From positions 694,501-758,500 of the forward strand of contig CAJNDS010002657.1 of assembly GCA_905221605.1 (NCBI GenBank): a stretch of DNA of 64,000 nucleotides. Direction: 5' to 3'. A program made the position numbers and the translations under genes. Positions 11,847-23,460 of this stretch are shown here, piece by piece. Positions within the stretch are counted from its first letter, which is position 1. Each line of letters opens with the position of its first letter. Source of the stretch: Symbiodinium natans. Taxonomy: Eukaryota; Sar; Dinophyceae; Suessiales; Symbiodiniaceae. The notes beneath the pieces are model-generated. The model searched no databases, was not told where the DNA came from, and was given only the letters and a program-made list of their open reading frames with translations.

Positions 11847-14143
11847 GCCGCCAAGTCCACCCGGGCTCCTGTGACCAAGCTTGCCAGCAAGGCTTGTGTC
11901 GGCTTGTTTGGGGGTTTTAGGGTTTAGGGTTCAGGGTTTAGGGTCTAGGGTTTAGGGTTGAGGAGGGGGGTGGCAGGGGGTGAATATGTGTGCAGGAGCC
12001 TTAATACCTAGCCATGTCATCCCCAGCCAGAATACCCATTCTAATTAATTCAATAGGCCGAGACCCTAAACCCTCAATCCCTTGCCTGGGCGTTTCCGTC
12101 TTTCCGGCATTTTTACGTTTTGAAAGGGGGTCCCACAGTATTTGGGAGATCTTGTGTAGTGAGTATGGGTGCTACAAAGGCCTGCCGCTTTTTTGATCCG
12201 GTTTAGCTCGCAACCCCCCAGGTCTTTTGAACCCTAACCCCCGAACCCCGAAACCCTAAACCCCAAACCCGAAACCCTACCTGAAAGGCAAACCCAAACA
12301 CGCGTTGATGGGAGCATTCAAGCAGCTAGCCGAACTTCAATCCCCTGAACAGGGTTCAGGGTACAGGTTTTGGAGTTCCGACATGAACCCGTAGACCTCT
12401 GAAAGCACCCTAAACCCTAAACCTGGACCCTGTGGCCCTAAATAACCCTGACTCCGAAATTTCGTTGCATGGTCATGTAAACCTCAAACTCCTAAACCCT
12501 AAACCCAAAACACTAAACCCTAAACCCTAAACCCTAAACCCTAAAGCCTAAACCCTAAACTCTAAACCCCGAACCCTAAACCCTAAACCCTAAACCCTAC
12601 GTAGTAGCTAGCCGAACGTGTGCAGGCTACTGGCCTCCTGGCCGAAGTGTCCCAGACGACTCAGAACGCGAGTTCTGTGACGCCTGAGGTGCCAAGGGTG
12701 TAACCCTAAAACCCTAAGACCCCTGAAACCCGAAAACCCTAAACCCTAAAACAGTAAGACCCCTTAAACCCCTAAAACCCTAAACCGTAAAACCCAAAGA
12801 CCCCTAAAACCCAAAAGCGCCAAAACCCTAAACCCCTAAACCGTAAAACCCAAAGACCCCTAAAACCCAAAAGCGCCAAAACCCTGAACCCCTAAAACCC
12901 CAAAAGCGCCAAAAACCCTGAACCCCTAAACCGTAAACACCCTAAACACCTAAAACCCAAAAACCCTAAAAACCCAAAAAACCCAAAAAACCCTGAAAGC
13001 CCTAAAAACCCTAAAGACCCTAAAGACCCTAAAAACCCTAACAACCCTAAAAGACCGTCAAAACCCTAAAAACCCTAAAAACCCTAAAATCCCTAAACGC
13101 CCTAAAAATCCTAAAAACCCTAAAAACCCTAAAGCACCCTAAAACCCCTAAAAACCCCCAAAACCCTAAAAGCCCTAAAAACCCTAAAAGCCCAAAAAAC
13201 CCTAAAAACCCTTAAACACCCTAAACCCTAAACCCTAACTCCCAAAGCTGCCTCGGCAGCGAGGTCGCCGCTTTGGCCAAGCTGCAAGATGATGACCTTT
13301 CGGAGGAGGAGAAGGACCCGCGATTGGAGGGTTTAGGGTTTAGGGTTTGGGGTTTAGGGTTTAGGGCTGGTTCTTGACTTGAATCGTTGGGGGCTCATGG
13401 GTCTTGTTATGAAAGGAGGAGATTGGTGAATCGCTGGAAGGATGTGAGAAAGTTCGCAAGGCTCTGCAAGCTCAGACCTCGGCTCTCACACGCGGCGCGT
13501 TGCCAGCACCAGGAGATCCAGCAGGAGATTGGTGAATCGTTGCTCTGAGTCGCTCGGACAACATCCGGTAAGTTCAGGGTTTAGGGTTTAGGGTCAAGTT
13601 TAGGGTTTAGGGTTTAGAAGGAAGATGAAAGCCCCCTGTATCGAGAAGCAAAGAGAAGCCCCCCAAAAAAACACGTGCAAACGTACATGTTTCGAGAAAC
13701 TGATAAAACAAGACGAATGAAACGGCATCGTTCAGAGCAGTACCCAAGCTCGATAGAACGATAAAGAGTGGGTGTGTTTCATGCCTCCTCAGAAGAAACA
13801 GCAGGAAATACACCAGCCTACGTAAGTACCAGCATTTTCCCTGTACCATTTCTCCATATTGTGTAATAAACTACACAAATTGAGCACATAGGCCCCGAAA
13901 TTCAGTGTTTGTCATTAGTTGACTTTGTCTGGATATGATTTCGCTGGCCCGCGTTGGTAAACCGCACGGCCATCACATCTATCTTCTATTTGCCTAAGAA
14001 CGACCCAAAAAGAAAAAAGACAACACTACTCCCGTATTGCCCTTATCAGGACTATGTTGATGTGTTGTGTCCTGAAGCAAATAATAGTGGTCAGGTTTAA
14101 GTGTATATCAGGCTTCGTTGCGAAGTTCGAGCTCGCCGACAAC
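11847..14143 (+). CDS. Exon-like islands, unknown product
   Basis: Islands: 11847-11905 (AAKSTRAPVTKLASKACVGL, after GAGTTTAG), 12626-12697 (ATGLLAEVSQTTQNASSVTP), 13248-13330 (EVAALAKLQDDDLSEEEKD), 13416-13567 ending at a perfect GTAAGT donor but with stops in every full-length frame, and about 14110-14143 (FVAKFELADN then TAG). Joins between them are not phase-consistent with my borders, so I do not claim one gene. The 13416 island holds a near-repeat of GGAGATTGGTGAATCG about 100 nt apart. Confidence 0.22.
12700..13230 (-). repeat. Degenerate A-rich C-strand array
   Basis: Units of CCCTAAAA to CCCTAAAAACC length with many substitutions (CCCAAAGA, GCGCCAAAA). Much less regular than the heptamer arrays. 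It follows directly on the GTGTAA at the end of the 12626 island. Confidence 0.85.
13568..14109. other. AT-richer spacer
   Basis: After short G-strand heptamers, the 13.62-14.10 kb stretch is AT-richer than its surroundings and free of arrays. An antisense open frame of 80 codons there is low-complexity-free but unsupported by any border or motif. Confidence 0.4.
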
Positions 14144-14374
14144 TAGGGTTTAGGGTTTAGGGTTTAGGGTTTAGGGTTTAGGGCTTCTTGCTTAGGGCTT
14201 AGTGCTTAGGGTTAGCTAGGAGTCCAAGCCAAGGACACCTTTCTGAGAACATCACTGCCTTGAGCTGCTGAGCTAGGATCTTCACACAGGGACTTCAAAA
14301 GCACACAAGCAACCAAGCCTTTCATCGGCCTCACCCCTATACCCTAAACACTAAACACTAAACCCTAAACCCCT

Positions 14375-14548
14375 GACTGGGATGTGTTCTTCTGGTGCCC
14401 GAGAGAAAAAATTGGAATTGATGCTGCCGTGAGACTGCAAACCCTACTTAGCAAGACCCTTGCAATCAAATACTTCGTTGGGGCCTGCAGTTTGGGAGAT
14501 AAGATGTCGTCTGGGTTCATAGGCAACAGGGTTTGTTGGGATCCCTAA
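14375..14548 (+). CDS. 57-codon open segment without ATG (unknown)
   Basis: Reads GAC TGG GAT GTG TTC and stays open to TAA at 14546-14548 (peptide starts DWDVFFWCPREKIGIDAAVR). There is no ATG near the start, and the left edge touches a C-strand array, so it would be an internal or terminal exon. A possible GC donor inside it would join in phase to 14776. No family recognised. Confidence 0.25.
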   Translation, partial: DWDVFFWCPREKIGIDAAVRLQTLLSKTLAIKYFVGACSLGDKMSSGFIGNRVCWDP

Positions 14549-14775
14549 ACCATACTAGCGGTTCTAGTTTCACAGGGTATTGCGATGCCAATTCTGGGCT
14601 TCGTTTGGTTCCCATTAAAAGCACGCTGCGCCCTAAACCCGAAACCCTAAACCCTGAACACTCAACCCTAAACCCTAAGCCCTAAAGCCTAAACCCTAAA
14701 ATCCTAGCCCTAAACCCTCAGCCCATAACCCTAAGCCCTAAAACCCTCAAAAAGTTCCAATCACTGGGTGCCCAG

Positions 14776-15049
14776 CTGCGATTCGCGCGATGCGCCAACT
14801 GGCGCTCGGTTTCGACGACTGAGTGCGAAAAAAGGGGGCCCGCCAATCTAAGGTTATATGGGCCCTTAATATGGTGCCTTACGTCCTTCAAAGGGCTCTG
14901 AATGTGCCCTCCTTTGGAATCGTACAAGCCCTATTCTAATTCTTCAGGCCCCTACAGTACCTAAACCCTAGGTAAGCCCAGGTCTCCTAATCCCCAAGCC
15001 TTACCTTTGCCCGAAGCCCCCCAGACCTGAAAACCCTAAACCCTAACCC

Positions 15050-15088
<39 letters not shown>

Positions 15089-18000
15089 ACCCTGAACCCT
15101 AAACCCTAAACCCTTGTGCAAAAGCGGGGAGGAAATGTTTGGCAGAAGCCTTACTCCCCAAACGCTCCAACACCCCCTAAACCCGAAACCCGACAACCTC
15201 CTAAAGCCTACAATCCTTAAGCCCTACAAGCCTCAAGCCCTTGCAAAAACCCGTGAGCCCTTGATTGAGCCCTTTAAACACCCTTGAGCCCCAAAAAGAC
15301 CCTAACTCCGACAATCCTCTGAACCCCAAACCCTGAACCCCCTTATTGCAAAGAGCACTTGAGCCTTGGATGTTCCCCCGTCAGTTCTTCCTGGGGATTA
15401 TCGCACCCCCCCCAAAAGAATCCCGATTGAGGACTGTTAGAAAAAAAGTGGGACATCCCAACCCTTAACCCTAACCCTAAAGTTAAAGCTCTAAACTCTA
15501 AACCCTAAACCCTAAACTTTAAACCCGAACTCTTTTTTTCCTGAGCCTGTGCAGGTGGAGCTCCTAAAGTTGAACGAGAAGATCGCCGTCCTCCACGGCC
15601 GCACAGAGTCTCGCCTTCTTGGGGTTTAGGGTTTAGGGTTCAGGGTTTAGGGTTTGGGGTTTAGGGTTTAGGAGTTTAAGGTGTGGAGTGTAGGGGGTTG
15701 GGTGCAAGAGGTGTTTAGAGGTGTAGTGTCTGCCTAAACAAGCCTTAGGGTGTACAGGGTACCCTAAACTCTCAACCCTCAGCTCTAAACCCTAACCCTG
15801 AACCGTTACTGCATCAACTATAAGGGTTTCGGGGTTCGGACTGAGCACTCTTGGGGTCACCCTCAATCCGCAATGTCACTTCCTTAGCTCTCAAGGCCTG
15901 AATCCCCTACAGGTTTAGGGTTTAGGGTTTAGGGTTCAAGGTTTGGGGGTTTCAGGGTTTAGGGTTGAAGCTCCTGACGCGCCCTGACACCCCAACTAAG
16001 CTCTAAGGCCTGTCAGTTTGGAGTGGAGACAGATCGATGGTGCCCCAAACCTAACTCCCGAACCCTAGACCCTAGACCCTAAACCCTAAACCCTAAACCC
16101 TAAACCCTAAACCCTGAACCCTAAACCCTAAACCCTAAACCCTAAACCCTAAACCCTAAACCCCAAACACCATGGAGGGCTTGTAGGCTAGATGTGCTGG
16201 AATGTTCCCCCTTATGCGAACGGTCCTAAACAGGGATTATCCCTATTCAGGACTGTTAGCATAAGGGGTAATATCCCAATAGATATGGTTTATGTAGCAC
16301 TGCCACGAACTATGCACCTTCCAGTCGCTATCATCCAGTGTCCGACGTCCGAGGATGTCGAGTGTGCAAGAGTTCGGAAGAGGCGTGGATTGGGGTAAGT
16401 AAGGCCGAAAGCCTAAAGCCTAAACTAAAGCCCGCGCAAACAACCCCCTTCGTCTTGCCTGTTAGGACCCCCAAACGAGACATCTGCAGGGCTTCCCTAC
16501 TTGGAGGTTCATGGGCGTGCGTAAAGTAGGGCTGTTTACCCTTCAACTGATGTTGCAACAGTGGCTGCCCTTCTTCATAGGGTTTCGGGTTCGGGTTTCG
16601 GGTTTCGGGTTTCGGGTTTAGGGTTTAGGGTTTGCTTTAGCTAACTAATCCATGAAGCTGCAAATAACCTAGAGGGTCGACTCACATTACTGCCATGGAG
16701 TCAACTTTCACAAGCGCAGCAGACGCTTCTGATGACCTGCAGGTCCATGGTATGCGATAAGCGGGCCCTTCAGGGCAAGCCAGAACTAAGCGTAAACTTC
16801 AGGAAAAGAAGCCAAACCCAAACCCCAATCCCCCAACCCTAATCCCTAAACCCCTATAAGCCCTGACGAACCAAACCCTAAAACCCTCTAAACCTCTAAG
16901 CCCGCAAGCGCACACACTCGGAAACCCTAGCCCCTAAACCCCCTTATCCTCAGCCCCTAAACCCCGAAACCCTCAGCCCTAAGCCCCAAAGCCCTAAGCC
17001 CTAAGCCCTAAACCCTAAACCCCTAAACCACCCCTCACCCTATAATTAATCCAAACCCTAAACCCTAAACCCCAAACCCACATTGGACATTGCGGCGTCA
17101 GAGGTTCTCGAAGATCTTCCGTGCGGAGCTCGACCCTCACGGGCAGCCCGTGACTTATGCCAGGCGGAGGGGTTTAGGGTTTAGGGTTTAGGGTTTAGGG
17201 TTTAGGGCTGCGCACGATCCGGTTGTTGAGGGTTTCAGCGTCTCAGGCTTTTAGGGGTTCAGGGATTCAGCGTCTTAGGGTTTTCGGGGTTTGCGGGTTT
17301 AGGGGTTTAGTGGTTTATATCAGGGTGTTAGGGGTTTGAGGCTTTAGTGGTTGAGGACCCAGGTGCCCTTTCCTCTTCGGTGAGGTCCCATGCGCACCCT
17401 CTTCGAGAGAAAGCGCTTCGGGTTTAGGATTTGGGGGCGTGGGACCTCTGCTTTGAAGGTTCGTGGGTAGTTCTATGTGCAGTGGATACCTCTAACACTC
17501 CCTATGCTTTCCTCCTCTAGGTTTGGTGTTTAGGGTTTAGGGTTAGGTCTAGGGCTTAGGGTTAAGGGTTCATTCCCCAAACTTAAACGCCAGAAAGTAA
17601 AGACTGTGCCGTGCAGATTCCGGCGCTACATGTTCCGCATGCTGGACGCGACTGACCCGGATGAGCCCACACAGGCAGGGTTTCGGACTCATGGTTTTAG
17701 ATTCTAGAGTATGGGTTTCTGGGCTTGGGTTTTAGGGTTGACGTGGTAGGGTTCAGGAATTGGGAGCTGCATAGGGCTCACGGTTTAGGTGTTTAGGCTT
17801 TGGTGAAATGACAGAAGTTCTCAGCTCCGAGTATCACTGAAAACTGCCTTGACCCCCAAACTTGCGCGAATCCTAAACTCGAAACCCTAAATCCTGTAGA
17901 ACCGCGCATGCTATCCCCAAACTCGAAACCCACTTTCCCACAACCTGTCCCAACCTTTGGCTTAGGCTAACGCCGCTGATTGCGGCCCCGAACTTGGCGA

Positions 18001-21000
18001 CAATGCCCCAAACACTGGTATTTACAGCATTTTTGCTTCTCTATACAACATATTATGGAAGAAGACACGCGGTCACAAGCAAAAATGCCTTTGGTGAACA
18101 TGCCACAACACTGGTATTTGCAGCAAGTTTGCCTCTCTGTGCACATTTTTGCCTCTTTGTACAACATAAGCGCAAGAACGCTGTGCGCAATGTTTTCGTG
18201 CGAAAACAGCGTTCGAAAAGCAAGCACTTTTTTGGGTGCCAGCGCGCGTCTCGAAAACATCGCCGTGCGCAGTGTTTTCGCTCTCACGAGCACCGAACCC
18301 ATGGTGCCAGTTGGTGATTTTGACCATAGTCAAAATGCGTCCCGCGAATGCGACACGCAAAAAACCTCGAGTTTTCGTCCGACAGCAACAAGACACCCGC
18401 AAAACGTGCAGGGCCGCAATCAGCGGCGTTACCTTTAAGGTTTAAGGGTTGAGGCTTCAGGGTTTAGGGTTCAGGGCTTCGGGTTTAGGGTTAAGCTCTA
18501 GCTTTGTTGCTAGTTCAGCATCCCCTTCTCTTGTCATTCTTGCTCAAACCCTTAACCCTAAACCCTAAACCCTAAACCCTAAACCCTACACCCTAAACCC
18601 TCAACCCTACACCCTAAACCCTGAACTCCTGACTTTACAAAAGGTCCCAGATCCCACCTTGCGGACGGAGTCAAGCCCTAGAAAGGTGTTTGCTGTTACG
18701 CCCCCCCCAAAAAGGACCACAAGTTTCGGGAGCATCCCTTTGTACCATATTTGGGTTTGCGATAATACCCCCCAATAGTAGAAGCCCCCGTATTACAAGG
18801 ACCCCAAGAAGGTACCGTAATATCGTAAACGCCCTCAGTCTACCTGATCCCTAAACCCTAAACCCTAAACCCTAAACCCTAAACCCTAAACCCTAAACCC
18901 TAAACCCTACACCCTAAACCCTAAACCCTAAACCCTAAACCCTAAACCCTAAACCCTAAACCCTAAACCCTAAACCCTAAACCCTTCGGGTCAGGGAAGG
19001 CTCAGACCCGAGCACCTTTTGAACCGGGTGTTACTTACGGAGCCCGACTTCTTCGCTGGTTGACTGGTTGAGTATCAGATGTTTTTTTTTTTTAGGGTTT
19101 AGGGTTTAGGGTTTAGGGTTTAGGGTTTAGTGTTTTTTTTGGTTTAGGGTTTAGGGTTTAGGGTTCAAGGTTCTTAAAACATCAGTCTGCCAAACCTTAA
19201 GGCCCCAGACCCTGAAACCCCGAAACCTAAACCCCGAAGCCCTAAACCCTGAAACCCGAACCCTAAAAAGCCTTAAAGCTCTCAACCCTGAAACCTTACC
19301 TGAACCTCCGCCGGTGAGGCCATGATTCTCGACCAGTTCATTGCAGAGGCGTGTTCAAAGTTGGGCCTGGTCACGTAGAGTCATGCTTGGAGGGCCCAGG
19401 GATGAGGGTTTCGGGTTTAGGACTTGAAAGTTTGTGGGCAGTTACAAAGTAGGGCCTTTGCGTAGTTCATTGTTGAGGTAGCAGTCAGGTTAATCGGCAC
19501 AAGTCGCCTTGGCTTGGGTTGCTACATGTGAACCCCTAACCCCTCAACCTCGGTTGAAAGCCTGTCGGCCTTTCAGACGAAGCAAGTCGACGGCTTTGCC
19601 ACTCTGCATAAATGCCCTTGCCAGCTGCAAAGTTGCGAGCCCCTGCTGTCCACCAGATTCAGGATGAAGCCTTTAGGGTTTAGGGTTTAGGGTTCAGGGT
19701 TTAGAGTTCAGGGTTTAGGGTTCAGGGTTCTTAGGGTTTAGGGCTTAGGGTTTGGGGGAAGCCTCGGTGCCGAGCTCTGCATGGCTGAAGACCGCCAACC
19801 GGCACGCTGCAAACAAATCATTTCTCGTGGTTCCGCTAGTCCCTAAACCCAGCACCAGCACCACCGCGTGTCCCGATGAGAAAGTGGCGACTCGTCACAA
19901 ACTGCTGGGCTTGCAGCACAGCCTTCACACGATGCTGCAGCATCGCTTCTCCGATTCTTTGCCTCCGCGGCACCTTCGGCAAAGCATGGCGAGCAGCGCA
20001 AGTACAGCATGAAGAATGGCTTGAACCAGGCCTTTCTCTGGAACCCGGTGACCAAGGCAAGCAATCCAACTGGCGGGGTAGTTCCGGGTTTCGGGTTTCG
20101 GGTTTAGGGTTTAGGAAGCCGGACCAGTCTCCCCTCAACCCTGAAGCAAAACGTGAGAGGCTCCCATTCCTTGGGGGCCAACCTCAAATTGGGATCATCA
20201 AGCCTTTGCTCAATAAGACAGCTGGACCCTAGACCCTGGACCCCAGGACCGAAATTCGCAACCCTACTAAACCCGAGGCCTAGACTCCAAGTACTCAACC
20301 CTAAACCCTAGACCCTAGACCCTAAACTCTAACCCTAGACCCTAGACCCTGGACCCTAAACCCTAAACCCTAAACCCTACACCCTACAGGATCATTGTGT
20401 CCCCATCATCGCTTGCCCCCCCCTTTGCCCCCGGACAGGCGGACCTCGCCATCGCCGCCTTTCCGACCTCCTTGAAGGTGCACCTTCCAGCCAATCCCTC
20501 CCCCAATACTATCCCCGGTTTAGGGCCCCCCTAACTTCCCCCCATAATTAAGGCGATTTAGGGATAACTAAGCCTAGCTAAGGTTATTTAAGGGGGGCTA
20601 GCATAGAGGGGGGTAGTAGGGGAACCATGATCATAGTGAGTTATCTTAGCCGTTTGTGCATTTTGTGGGGGTTCTAGATGTTGGCTACCAAGTTATGGGG
20701 GGATTTAGGGTTTAGGACTTGAAGGTTTAGGGTTTCGCTGCTACCCTTTGGTATAAAGACCTTCGTACGGGCGATATTTGCCCTATGAACGCCGTGTATA
20801 TGCTACCTCAACTGAGACTCCCCTCCTGAAACTGCCCTAATCCCTCAACCCTAAACCTAGACCCTAGCCCATAAACCCTAAAACCCCGAACCCTGAACCC
20901 TATAAACCCTCAACCCAACTTCCTACCCCCTAAACCCTAAACCCTAAACCCTAAACCCTAAACCCTAAACCCTGTTGAACCCCACAACCAACAACTCACG

Positions 21001-21675
21001 GAGCTGCCCTTCACAGTCCCCGAAGCTGCGGAAGGTCCGGCCTGGGATTCTCCGAGCACTTTGCCTGCAACCCTTCTTGGTAGCAGTGGTGCCCTTTATA
21101 GGGTTTAGGGTTTAGGGTTTAGGGTTTAGGGTTTAGGGTTTAGGTTTAGGGTTCCAACAAAAAAAGGGCACCCTTTTTTATGATATGGTTGCTGGTTCTG
21201 CTAACTCTTCAGTGGGTAGTACTTCATAGCTGGGGGTTTCCAAAATTACGGGTGCATCATGGGGGTCGTCCTGCTATTTGGGGGGCTATTATAGGGGTCC
21301 TTTATTTCGCAAACCCCCAACTCTAGAAACCTATAACCCGATGACCCCAATATCCTCAGAGCCTTGCATATCCTCAGCGCGCGAAGAACCTCATGACCCT
21401 AGCACTTTTCTTGCCATTCTGTGGGCGAGGATCCCGAATGCACGGCCTTAAAGGAAGCAAAAGGGCGCCCTTCTGATTCCTGGGGGCCCTAGGTGGGTTG
21501 GTGGGTCGGTTTAGGGTTTAGGGTTTAGGGTTTGGGGTTTAGGGTTTAGGGTTAGGGGTTAGGGTTTAGGGTTTAGGGTTTAGGGTTAGTGTATCCTTTT
21601 TTGGGGCACGTCGGCGCCGGATCTCTTGGCGCCTGTGAGGCCTTCAGCGGGGTGCTGTCCGCCAGTCCACTCTGA
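14776..21675 (+). CDS. Candidate split gene, 17 short exons (unknown product)
   Basis: Exons 14776-14808, 15125-15147, 15555-15623, 16339-16394, 16673-16742, 17102-17171, 17385-17421, 17617-17674, 18644-18685, 18995-19054, 19319-19369, 19577-19662, 20008-20056, 20439-20477, 21017-21079, 21360-about 21401, 21640-21675 (TGA). Every join is in phase. Supports: pyrimidine tracts before 15555 and 20439, a GTAAGT donor at 16395, GC donors after 19054, 20056 and 17674. Sample peptides: VELLKLNEKIAVLHGRTESR, FRRYMFRMLDATDPDEPTQ, GRLRPEHLLNRVLLTEPDFF. The ATG at 16695 may be internal. Exons average about 52 nt. Weak points are exon 21360 (a stop at 21474 lies in foldback-like sequence) and the 5' end. 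No domain recognised. Confidence 0.4.
15371..15455. mobile_element. Foldback element, family 1
   Basis: Left TGTTCCCCCGTCAGTTC, right complement ending GTGGGACA, with GGACTGTTAG before the right end. It sits in a candidate intron. Confidence 0.6.
16203..16277. mobile_element. Foldback element, family 1, short copy
   Basis: TGTTCCCCCTTATGCGAACG at left and GCATAAGGGG near the right end; arms meet at CAGGGATTATCCCTAT. Lies just upstream of the exon-like island 16339-16394. Confidence 0.75.
17968..18431. mobile_element. 464-bp element with perfect 21-bp inverted ends
   Basis: The first 21 bases (beginning TAACGCCGCTGATTGCGG) are the exact complement of the last 21. The outermost TA at each side fits a TA target duplication with 19-bp inverted repeats, as in Tc1/mariner-type insertions, but that assignment is inference. 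Inside are two diverged direct repeats starting CACTGGTATTT and self-complementary bits such as TTTTCGTGCGAAAA. A 152-codon frame spans it but has no transposase motif, so I treat it as non-autonomous. It lies in a candidate intron between exons 17617 and 18644. Confidence 0.8.
18848..18986 (-). repeat. Clean C-strand heptamer array
   Basis: About twenty CCCTAAA units with a single CCCTACA variant, ending 9 nt before the exon-like island at 18995. Confidence 0.9.
21079..21229. mobile_element. Family 4 foldback with a telomere-type array inside
   Basis: Left arm GTAGCAGTGGTGCCCTTTAT, then six to seven TTTAGGG units, then right arm AAAAAGGGCACCCTTTTTTA and GGTTGCTGGTTCTGCTAAC. The left end is exactly the GT that would begin the intron after exon 21017-21079. 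Confidence 0.65.
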
Positions 21676-21799
21676 AGCCTTTTTGGGTTCAACTTCCCCA
21701 CCCCAAAGTGAGAACATTCCCACCTGGTGAATCACTAAGACCGTGAGCTCTAAGAATCTACACCGGGGTTAACGGTTAGCTCGGGTGCTGGAAGTCGGG

Positions 21800-23460
21800 A
21801 TGGTGCGCTTATGGAAGCTCACAGGCTACAGTGCAATTCTGTGCACGTGCATAGTGTCGGACCACTTCTTCAGGAGGCAAGGGAAAAGGGGCGCGACAAC
21901 AAGCTCTAACAAACCCATGAACCGGGGGGATTTTGACACATCACTCAAACCCTCGCATGTTCCCGCTTATACTAACAGTCCCTAATTCGGGGAGCTGTTA
22001 GCATAAGGGGGAACATCCCAACCCTAAACTCTAAACCCAAAACCCCAAACCCCAAACCCCAAACCCTAAGCCAGAAACCCTATTGTTTCCTCAGTTCCTG
22101 GCTTCACCGACGCCTGCTTCTCAGTCCTGCGCAGTCAAGCACATGTTTGCGGGGGGTTTGGGGTTTAGGGGGGTGAAGCCCTGCCAACCCATTGATGAAC
22201 GTGCTTTGGCTGAGAGGGTCTTTCTTGCCACCCTAAACCAGAAACCCTAAACCCTAAGCCTAAACCCTAAACCCTAAGCCTAAACCCTAAACCCTAAACC
22301 CTAGCTGACCCGGAATGGCTTCAGGGTAAAACAGGTTCACCTTGCGTTTCAAGTACACTGGCAAAGTGGCCGGACATCTGCGCTGTTATGTGAAGGCCAG
22401 CTGCTGGGTTTAAAGGGCGCATGCCCTAAACGCCACGTACCTCGATGGCATGCACTTTGACCTCAAAGTCGTCATATGGGAACTGCAAAAAATAAGCCCA
22501 TTTAGGTATGTGGAACATCCAGCAAAATAGCAGAGTCCGGAAGCTCGGCACATCCTGCCGCAAGCTTGGGCTGGGACCCTATTTACCTACAGACTAGTAG
22601 CAAGTACCCCCTATTTAGTCCTAAACCCTGAACCCTAAACCCTACACCCGTAAAACTGTAGGTAAATAGGGTCCCACCAGCCGAGGCAGAGCGCCACTGT
22701 GTGACGTGCCGGATCTGTTCTCAAGGCAAGATGTTAGGTTCAGGGTTTAGGGTTCAGGGTTTAGGGTTTAGGGTTTAGGGTTTAGGGTTTAGGGTTTAGG
22801 GTTTAGGGTGTGGGGTTTAGGGTTTGGGGTTTGGGGTTTAGGGTTTCGGGTGCTCAAGATGTGCTCATGATTGCCAGTCCACCGCACATGGTCGGACGAG
22901 ATGCAAAGCGCCCTGCATCTACAGCCCCCTAAACTCCTGCAACCCCAGAATCAAAAAACCCGAAACCCGAAACCCTAAACCCTAAACCCCTAAGAATCCC
23001 AAACCCTGAAACCCCACACTTCGCTGGGAGGCAGCTCCAGAAAGTGGGACGGCACCCGCGAGTGGCGGCACCCGCGAGTGGGTGCGCCACAGCCCCGCTT
23101 CACTAAAGCCTGCTCCATTGCCGTTTAGGGTTTAGGGTTTAGGGTTTAGGGTTTAGGGTTTAGGGTTTAGGGTTTAGGGTTTAGGGATGTTTAGGGTTTA
23201 GGGTTTAAGGTTTAGGGCAGTTTAGGGTTTAGGGTTTAGGGCTTCATCAATGGCTGCATGTCAGCTGAAACATCTTCCCCCCTGTAAACCCTACGCCCCA
23301 GACCCAATTCAGTGCAGGTGCAGTTGGTAGCAGCTCCTCTTTTGTTACTCCAGAGCTTGCGCCAGAATCAACTGTGTTGACAATTCACTGCAAGATGTAC
23401 AGCTCATCCGGATGTAGGATGTGGACCTCAGTATCGCGTGCACCAAAAGACGTGCGCTAA
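21800..23460 (+). CDS. Candidate split gene (unknown product)
   Basis: Possible first exon at ATG 21800 (MVRLWKLTGYSAILCTCI, hydrophobic). Then 22095-22155, 22335-22505, 22534-22574, 22681-22725, 22878-22923, 23035-23122 and 23302-23460 ending in TAA (52 codons). Joins from 22505 onward are all in phase; the links before 22335 are not resolved. Supports: donor GTATGT after 22505, pyrimidine-rich CAG acceptors. The intron 22575-22680 is almost exactly a foldback with ends GGGACCCTATTTACCTACAG and its complement, and uses a GA donor. Exon 22335-22505 carries an in-frame TAA inside a telomere-like octamer (GTTTAAAG). Exon 23035 has a 16-nt tandem duplication. No domain recognised; a cysteine-rich CVTCRIC occurs at 22681. 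Confidence 0.35.
21958..22015. mobile_element. Foldback element, family 1, short copy
   Basis: TGTTCCCGCTTATACTAACA at left and its near-complement ending GCATAAGGGGGAACA at right, loop about 15 nt. Confidence 0.75.
22575..22677. mobile_element. Family 6 foldback with C-strand heptamers inside
   Basis: Ends are the exact inverted pair GACCCTATTTACCTACAG and CTGTAGGTAAATAGGGTC. The interior holds several CCCTAAA units. It nearly coincides with a candidate intron. Confidence 0.75.
23124..23240 (+). repeat. G-strand heptamer array
   Basis: About twelve TTTAGGG units broken by a few variant bases. It begins exactly at the GT after island 23035-23122. Confidence 0.9.

Noticed and set aside
17967-18445. 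Five overlapping ORFs of 69-152 codons on both strands
   Set aside because: They fall in the element with 21-bp inverted ends; inverted structure produces open frames on both strands and none has a transposase motif.
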